Below, in pieces: positions 59,316 to 64,000 of a stretch of DNA of 64,000 nt. The notes below the pieces were generated by a model that did no database searches, was not told where the DNA came from, and worked only from the letters and a program-made list of their open reading frames with translations. Origin of the DNA: JAPOXR01 sp963662395 (GTDB lineage: Bacteria > Pseudomonadota > Alphaproteobacteria > Rhodobacterales > Rhodobacteraceae); assembly GCA_963662395.1 (NCBI GenBank), contig OY759511.1:3782001-3846000 (forward strand), written 5' to 3'. Position 1 is the stretch's first letter. Each line of letters opens with the position of its first letter. The translations under genes were made by a program, and so were the position numbers.

Positions 59316-60197
59316 ATGATGGTCTACACGAATGGCGATCTGTTCGAGTCGCCGGCGAAAGTTCTTGTCAACACGGTGAACACGCATGGGGTGATGGGCA
59401 AGGGAATTGCGCTCCGGTTCAGGCAAATCTACCCCGAAATGCTCCAACGGTACCGCGAGCATTGTGAGCGAGGGAGTCTGACGATCGGGAAGCTTTATCT
59501 CTACAAGACCCCCCACAAGTGGATTCTCAACTTTCCGACCAAGGAGCATTGGCGGGACCCCTCCCGGGCCGAATACATCGAAGCCGGGTTGAGAAAATTC
59601 CGCGATTCCCATGCCGAGATTGACGTGACCTCCGTGGCATTCCCCATGCTTGGCTGCGGAAACGGAGGACTCGATTTCGAAGACCAGATCGAGCCGCTGA
59701 TGGAGCGCCTTCTCGCCGATTTGCCTATGCCAACGCTGATTCATGCTGATCGGAGCCAAATCGGGACGGCAGGGCAGCACGATCGGAAGCGGATCGAGGG
59801 CTGGCTCAGATCGGAGCCGGCAGCACACCCCTTCAATGACGTCTGGCGAGACATTGCCATTCTGCTTCGAAGCCGGAGCGAGTTCATGACCGGGCGCAGC
59901 AGGTTTTCGGTCGCGGCGCAAGATGACCCGCCGATGCTGCATGTAACTTCGGCCAACCGGTCATTCCGGATAACCGGGGACGAGCTCGCGGGGTTCTGGC
60001 AGCAGCTGAGGGATTGCGGGCTTGCCCATCGACGTATCGCCCCCGACGACCGGCTCCATTCCTTCCTGGTGCCGGTATTCGGGCAACTGTCATATGTTCG
60101 CCAGATCGCGGTGTCGGAGTCCGCCGCGGGATTGAGAACGAATCCGGACCCGGCCCTGCAGATCATTCCGACCCTGGCGGGAGATGCGCAGCGCTGA
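59316..60197 (+). CDS. DarG-like macrodomain protein without a DarT partner
   Basis: 293 residues. The N-terminal macrodomain (about 1-155) has VYTNGDLFESPAKVLVNTVN, THGVMGKGIALRFRQIYPEM and VAFPMLGCGNGGLDFEDQIE, matching the DarG/TARG1 type that removes ADP-ribose from DNA or proteins. The C-terminal ~135 residues are unassigned. The toxin DarT, normally upstream, is absent; only 258 non-coding bases separate it from ppk1. It faces rightward inside an otherwise leftward conserved cluster, a sign of insertion. It may protect against an outside DarT-type toxin. Confidence 0.85.
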   Translation: MMVYTNGDLFESPAKVLVNTVNTHGVMGKGIALRFRQIYPEMLQRYREHCERGSLTIGKLYLYKTPHKWILNFPTKEHWRDPSRAEYIEAGLRKFRDSHAEIDVTSVAFPMLGCGNGGLDFEDQIEPLMERLLADLPMPTLIHADRSQIGTAGQHDRKRIEGWLRSEPAAHPFNDVWRDIAILLRSRSEFMTGRSRFSVAAQDDPPMLHVTSANRSFRITGDELAGFWQQLRDCGLAHRRIAPDDRLHSFLVPVFGQLSYVRQIAVSESAAGLRTNPDPALQIIPTLAGDAQR

Positions 60198-60207
60198 CCA
60201 GTCGATG

Positions 60208-60918
60208 TCAGTCTCGGCTTGACTCCTCGAGCAGGACTTCCTTCATCACGTCGGCCGCCAGGCGGCGGGTGATCCGTTTTCCGGTGCCGAGGGATCGGTG
60301 GTTGATCCGCTCGACCACGCCGACGGCATCGGAATAGCTACGCTCGATGCGGGGAACGATGTACTCGACCACGTCGGAAGGAACGGCGATTTGCCGGTCG
60401 GCGAACAGCTTGACCAGGATGGCCGCGAGAGTGTGGTCATCCGGCTGATGCAACCTGACCAGGCCGGCCCCTTCGAGCCTGCTCCCGAGATCGGCCAGCC
60501 GGCATCCCCAGCGGGTCGGAGCCTGACAGGCGGTCATCAGGATTGCGCCGCCCTGTTCGCCGACATAGTTGATCAGGTGCAGGAGTGGTGCCTCCAGGTC
60601 GGGGTGGGAGGCGATCAGGTCCGAATCGTCAACGGCCACGGATGTGCCGGGTGGAATGTCACCGATCCGGAGATCAGGCAGCCTTGCGGCCGGAATGAGC
60701 AGGCCCTCCGACATGCCGGTCCAGATCGTGGCGACATGCGTCTTTCCCGATGCCGCCGGGCCGACCAGCACCAGCCGGCCATCCGGCCAGGCACCGCCGG
60801 TTATCCGGTCAAATGCCCGGGAATTGGCCTTGGTCAGTATGAAGTCTTCCCGCCGGTACGAATCGGGCTGCCGAAAATCCAATGGACCGTAGCTGCCGTC
60901 GTCGTCACTCGGCGTCAT
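60208..60918 (-). CDS. hdaA: DnaA-related regulatory inactivator (HdaA)
   Basis: 236 residues from the ATG at 60918 (MTPSDDDGSYGPLDFRQPD), overlapping the AI-2E gene end by 14 bases; a longer frame runs into that gene. The DnaA-like AAA fold has REDFILTKANSRAFDRI, Walker A VLVGPAASGKTHVATIW, SVAVDDSDLIASHP and the arginine-containing LADLGSRLEGAGLVRLH. HdaA promotes hydrolysis of DnaA-bound ATP with the replication clamp and so limits re-initiation. Gene order AI-2E-hdaA is conserved in alphaproteobacteria. Confidence 0.92.
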   Translation of the reverse strand: MTPSDDDGSYGPLDFRQPDSYRREDFILTKANSRAFDRITGGAWPDGRLVLVGPAASGKTHVATIWTGMSEGLLIPAARLPDLRIGDIPPGTSVAVDDSDLIASHPDLEAPLLHLINYVGEQGGAILMTACQAPTRWGCRLADLGSRLEGAGLVRLHQPDDHTLAAILVKLFADRQIAVPSDVVEYIVPRIERSYSDAVGVVERINHRSLGTGKRITRRLAADVMKEVLLEESSRD

Positions 60919-61984
60919 TCCATCTGCTCCCAAGATAGAGTCTGCTGGAGGTGTAGCGGCCAACCCCGTAGCGGAGGAAGACTCCGATAATGGCGGAAGC
61001 CGGAACGGCAACCAGCAATCCGACAAAGCCGAAGAGCGAGCCGAAGGCCGAAAGTGCGAACAGCAGCCACACCGGATGCAGTCCGATCGACTTGCCGACG
61101 AGGCGGGGAGTAAGGAAATTCTGCTCCAGCAATTGGCCGGACAGGAAAATGGCGGCGACCACGCCGATCCACAGTGGATCCTGCCAGAACTGGAAGACTG
61201 CGAGGCCCATGGCCAGGGCACCGCCGCCAATCGAGCCTACGAAGGGGATGAAGGACAACGCCCCGGCCACGACGCCGACAACGAGCCCGAATGGCAGCCC
61301 GGCGATTTCCAGCAGGATGGCGTAATAGCCACCGAGAATTCCGCAGACGGTCAACTGACCCCGCACGAAACCGGCCAGGGTACGATCAACTTCCTTGAAC
61401 AGGCCGATCAGCTCGTCGGCGTGATCCACGGGGAGCAGGTTGTGGACCTTGGTTGTCGCGTGATCCCAGTCGGCCAGCATGTAGACGAACACCACCGGCA
61501 CGACGAGGATGAACAGCAGGATGTTCAGGGTGCCGACTCCGATGGACAGTGCCTGGCTGGCCAGGCTGGTGGCGATGGTTTCGGCAAGGTCGCCGAACCT
61601 GGCAAGCGCCGTCGCCACGTCGAAATCCTCGTCCAGCAGGTCCAGCGAGAGTTTCTCGAGATAGGGTTCGGCAAAGTTCCGCAATGCACCGACCAGTTCG
61701 GGCAGGAACAGTGTCAACTCGACAAATTGCTGCACCAGGAGCGGTATCAGGAACACCAGCGCTGCGGCAATCATCAAGAGGGCGCTGATTGCAATGACGG
61801 CCGTGGCCACCATTCTCGAACAGCCGATCCGCTGCAGCCGGTCAGCGACCGGATCAAGCAGATAGGCGATGGCCGAGCCGATCAGAAAGGGAAGGAGAAT
61901 GTCGCCAAGAACGACCAGGGCAAGAAACAGAATGGCAAGAAACAGTGTCCACCAGATCAGTTGCTGTTTGGCAGGCAGTGCCAT
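60905..61984 (-). CDS. AI-2E family transporter
   Basis: 359 residues with about eight membrane helices: two at the N-terminus (LFLAILFLALVVLGDILLPF), a middle soluble/reentrant part, and GQLTVCGILGGYYAILLEIA, FIPFVGSIGGGALAMGLAVF and SGQLLEQNFLTPRLVGKSIG near the C-terminus. The last block is the family signature. Members include AI-2 exporters and Na+/H+ antiporters; the role here is unknown. It is first in the AI-2E-hdaA pair. Confidence 0.9.
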   Translation of the reverse strand: MALPAKQQLIWWTLFLAILFLALVVLGDILLPFLIGSAIAYLLDPVADRLQRIGCSRMVATAVIAISALLMIAAALVFLIPLLVQQFVELTLFLPELVGALRNFAEPYLEKLSLDLLDEDFDVATALARFGDLAETIATSLASQALSIGVGTLNILLFILVVPVVFVYMLADWDHATTKVHNLLPVDHADELIGLFKEVDRTLAGFVRGQLTVCGILGGYYAILLEIAGLPFGLVVGVVAGALSFIPFVGSIGGGALAMGLAVFQFWQDPLWIGVVAAIFLSGQLLEQNFLTPRLVGKSIGLHPVWLLFALSAFGSLFGFVGLLVAVPASAIIGVFLRYGVGRYTSSRLYLGSRWNDAE

Positions 61985-62468
61985 GTCTCACTCCGTTCAG
62001 CGGCGAATCCTGGCGGCTACATAACATGAATGAGCGGATTGTGACCCCGGGTACTGGCGCCCGGGAGCTCAGAGCCCCGATGGATCCCGCCTCCCCGACG
62101 GGCTGCGGGACATGAACACCCTCTGCGCGACCCCGACGGCGCATGTGAACATGCTGCCGGTCGATGGCGGTCCGCAGATTCGGACGCCCTCGTTCGCCCG
62201 GTCGCCGATCAAGGACAGTGATTGCGTCTCCCGGATCGATGCCGTGATTTCCGGGTGCCGATCTGCCCAAGCGCTCGGCCCGTTGGTGGTGGCTCTCCGG
62301 GGCGGCCATGCTTCCGGGAAGAAATCATGATCCGCAGCGCTGCACATCTGCCCGGTCAGATCATCATTTGAATGGATCCTGATTTCGGCTAGGTTCTGCT
62401 GGCCGGATGGCAGGTATTGACGTAGCCATCCTGTTGGCTCCGACAGCACAATGCGCGTGGAAGATTCG
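61985..62468. other. Gene-free divergent region
   Basis: About 480 bases between the AI-2E and VOC-cupin genes. It contains a short GGCGCC-type inverted repeat around 62047-62068 (CCCGGGTACTGGCGCCCGGG) close to the AI-2E side. No purM or other expected neighbour is present, and no convincing small gene was found. Confidence 0.45.
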
Positions 62469-62969
62469 ATGAACGCAACCGACATCCTGGCCGAATTTCG
62501 CCTGCCTACGACAGACGTGCAGGCTGATCTGCCCTTCTACACCAGGGTATTGCAAATGCGGATGGAGACCATCTTCCCGGCCGATGATCCGGCGGTGGCG
62601 GTGTTGTCCGGGCACGGTTTGCGTATTCGCCTGGAGAGGGGTGCGCCCGAACATCCCGGCACCATCAGGCTCCTGACCCACGACCCCGATGGTTTTGCCG
62701 ACGGTGAACGGGAGCTGGTTGCCCCCAATGGCACCCGGGTCGAGATCGACCACGTCAATCCGCCGATGATCATTCCCGAAACGGAGCACGCGTTCGTGGT
62801 TCGCCACCTCAAGGACAAGGCACCATGGATCATCGGTCGCGCCGGAATGCGCTATCGCGATCTCATCCCGTCGCGTCTTGGCGGCTCGATCATTGCCAGC
62901 CATATCCGGATCCCGGATGGCGGGCCGGTTCCGATGTCGTCCACTACCATACGGTCGGTTTCCAGCTGA
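62469..62969 (+). CDS. VOC-cupin protein, N-terminal part (frameshifted)
   Basis: From the ATG at 62469 (RBS GGAAG) the frame encodes a VOC/glyoxalase-like domain of about 110 residues (LPTTDVQADLPFYTRVLQMR, RLLTHDPDGFADGERELV), then the start of a cupin (YRDLIPSRLGGSIIASHIRI). At about 62931 the homology moves to another frame, and the remaining residues to 62969 are unrelated. The continuing part is at 62933-63574. One missing C would restore a protein of about 368 residues. Confidence 0.75.
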   Translation: MNATDILAEFRLPTTDVQADLPFYTRVLQMRMETIFPADDPAVAVLSGHGLRIRLERGAPEHPGTIRLLTHDPDGFADGERELVAPNGTRVEIDHVNPPMIIPETEHAFVVRHLKDKAPWIIGRAGMRYRDLIPSRLGGSIIASHIRIPDGGPVPMSSTTIRSVSS

Positions 62970-63574
62970 TATTCTGCTATCGAGGCTGGGTGGACATCGT
63001 CTACGAGGACCAGGGAGCGCCGCTACGGTTGGGGGAAGGCGATTGCCTCATTCAGCCCCCCGAAATCCGCCACCGGGTGCTGCATGCATCTGCCGATATC
63101 GAGGTCATCGAGATCGGTGTTCCGGCCCAGCATGTCACCACCATCGATCACGAGATGGAGTTGCCGAACGGGCCGCCGAGGCCCGGAAGGGAATATCACG
63201 GCCAGGTCTTCGTGCATCACACGAGAGAAGGGGCGAGCTGGCAGCCCTTCAGATTGCCGGGCTTTACCTGCAGGGATACGGGGATCAATTCCGGAACCCG
63301 GGGAGTTGCCGGGGTGCAGGTGGTGAAGCCGACCGGCGAGCCGACTGCCTGGTCATCCAACGAGGCCGACATTCACTTCACATTCGTGATGGATGGCAGC
63401 CTCACCCTGGAAGGCGAGGGCGAGCATCCCCACGAACTGGTAGCGGGCGATGCGTTCGTGCTGCCGCCAGGCATGGCGACGAAATACTCCAGCTGCTCGA
63501 CGGATCTGGAATTGCTCGAGGTCACGCTTCCGGGCGAATTCCGGACGGCAACCGGCAAGGCCGGCCAGCAGTGA
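62933..63574 (+). CDS. VOC-cupin protein, C-terminal bicupin part
   Basis: This frame continues the broken gene above, starting at DVVHYHTVGFQLIFCYRGW. It holds two cupin barrels: the first has metal-ligand-like HYH, GDCLIQPPEIRHRVLHAS; the second has STLEGEGEHPHELVAGD-like residues and FVLPPGMATKYSS. It lacks a start of its own. The intact protein would be a cytoplasmic cupin oxygenase or isomerase of unknown substrate. An assembly error is possible. Confidence 0.75.
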   Translation, partial: DVVHYHTVGFQLIFCYRGWVDIVYEDQGAPLRLGEGDCLIQPPEIRHRVLHASADIEVIEIGVPAQHVTTIDHEMELPNGPPRPGREYHGQVFVHHTREGASWQPFRLPGFTCRDTGINSGTRGVAGVQVVKPTGEPTAWSSNEADIHFTFVMDGSLTLEGEGEHPHELVAGDAFVLPPGMATKYSSCSTDLELLEVTLPGEFRTATGKAGQQ

Positions 63575-63693
63575 ACTGACCGCCCGCCGGGCCTGCGCCT
63601 TTCTTGATGGCAAGGGGAGGCCGGCGTATCGGGAAGCGTGGTGATGGCCGCGTGCGGCCCAGCCTTCAGGAGCGCCGACAGGTCCGGAAAGAC

Positions 63694-64000
63694 TCAGACA
63701 AACTGCTCGCGGATGAGCCGTTCATTCAGGCCGTGCCCGTGGTCGAACAGCAGCCGGTGACTGACAGATGACTCGCTTTCCACATCGACCCGGACAACAT
63801 TGTTGGCGGAGTTGCCATCGGCGTCTGCCATGACCGGCCGGGTCTCATGGTCCAGCACCTCGAACCTGACATGGGCGGATTTCGGCAGCAACGCTCCCCG
63901 CCAGCGCCGCGGCCGAAACGCTGCTACCGGTGTCAGGGCCAGCACGTCCGAGCCGATCGGCAGGATCGGGCCATGAGCAGAATAGTTGTAGGCGGTGGAG
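63694..64000 (-). CDS. nadK: NAD kinase, C-terminal part
   Basis: The gene runs off the right window edge; only the last 101 codons are visible. In frame from the edge it reads STAYNYSAHGPILPIGSDVL, which is the GSTAY nucleotide-binding block of NAD kinases, then LALTPVAAFRPRRWRGALLP, typical of alphaproteobacterial NadK, and ends LIREQFV. The enzyme makes NADP from NAD and ATP or polyphosphate, which is of interest beside ppk1. A GTG at 63945 is internal and not the start. Confidence 0.93.
   Translation of the reverse strand, partial: STAYNYSAHGPILPIGSDVLALTPVAAFRPRRWRGALLPKSAHVRFEVLDHETRPVMADADGNSANNVVRVDVESESSVSHRLLFDHGHGLNERLIREQFV

Noticed and set aside
62112..62330. 72-residue rightward open frame between AI-2E and VOC-cupin genes
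   Set aside because: No ribosome site, no similarity recognised, and other frames are equally open.
1..64000. CRISPR array, rRNA operon or prophage
   Set aside because: No regularly spaced repeats, no rRNA sequence and no phage structural genes were seen.

Overview
The window is high-GC DNA from an alphaproteobacterium, most likely Rhodospirillales-like or a relative. The evidence is gene order and gene types: a leftward murA - DUF2948 - hisD - UPF0262 - low-molecular-weight phosphatase cluster, an AI-2E transporter - hdaA - ppk1 - ppx cluster interrupted by one extra gene, the short ProS beside lolC/lolD, and a KduD-type dehydrogenase. No species can be named from the sequence alone.

Layout. 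1-7.1 kb: the 3' part of psuG, the murA/hisD cluster with a 52-residue basic protein abutting murA, tRNA-Thr(GGT), and an acyl-CoA synthetase. 7.1-17 kb: accessory DNA with a SWIM-finger protein, an SNF2 helicase broken by one base, an MsbA-like ABC exporter, tRNA-Gly(TCC), and two tandem copies of a fused nucleotidyltransferase-HEPN gene. 17-24.5 kb: a Rieske oxygenase with a 76-residue partner, a KduD-like dehydrogenase, pyrD, a MATE pump, two hot-dog thioesterases, and a putative heavy-metal/manganese exporter with a Fur-like operator. 24.5-38.8 kb: a metal island bracketed by two insertion sequences. On its left is a Tn5-like element whose transposase carries a DruA-type (DUF4338) N-terminus. 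On its right is an IS110 element. Between them lie znuCBA and a five-gene unit: permease-SPFH fusion, HflC-like, HflK-like, periplasmic binding protein, small membrane protein. 39-49 kb: a beta-oxidation cluster (GST, thiolase, FadJ-type enzyme, acyl-CoA ligase), a peptidase-like protein with no visible zinc site, zapE, a HisC-like aminotransferase and a VapBC pair. 49-64 kb: an SLC13-type carrier, lolD/lolC, proS, ppx, ppk1, a DarG-like macrodomain gene, hdaA, an AI-2E transporter, a VOC-cupin gene broken by one base, and the 5'-truncated nadK.

The most unusual system is the 27.1-33.4 kb operon. A CSCS-type metal permease with a histidine-rich loop is fused in frame to a band-7/SPFH domain, and two stand-alone SPFH proteins and a LivK-type binding protein follow, all overlapping or closely spaced. 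It lies directly downstream of the zinc importer znuCBA in the same orientation. I infer a membrane-microdomain (HflKC-like) metal-handling complex. Other notable items are the nucleotidyltransferase-HEPN duplication with a near-identical 5' tract, the intact DruA-fused Tn5-like element with matched ends and target duplication, and a candidate IS110 bridge-RNA region.

Many long reading frames lie antisense to real genes; these are high-GC shadows and are left out. Two genes carry single-base frameshifts. From sequence alone I cannot tell real decay from assembly error.
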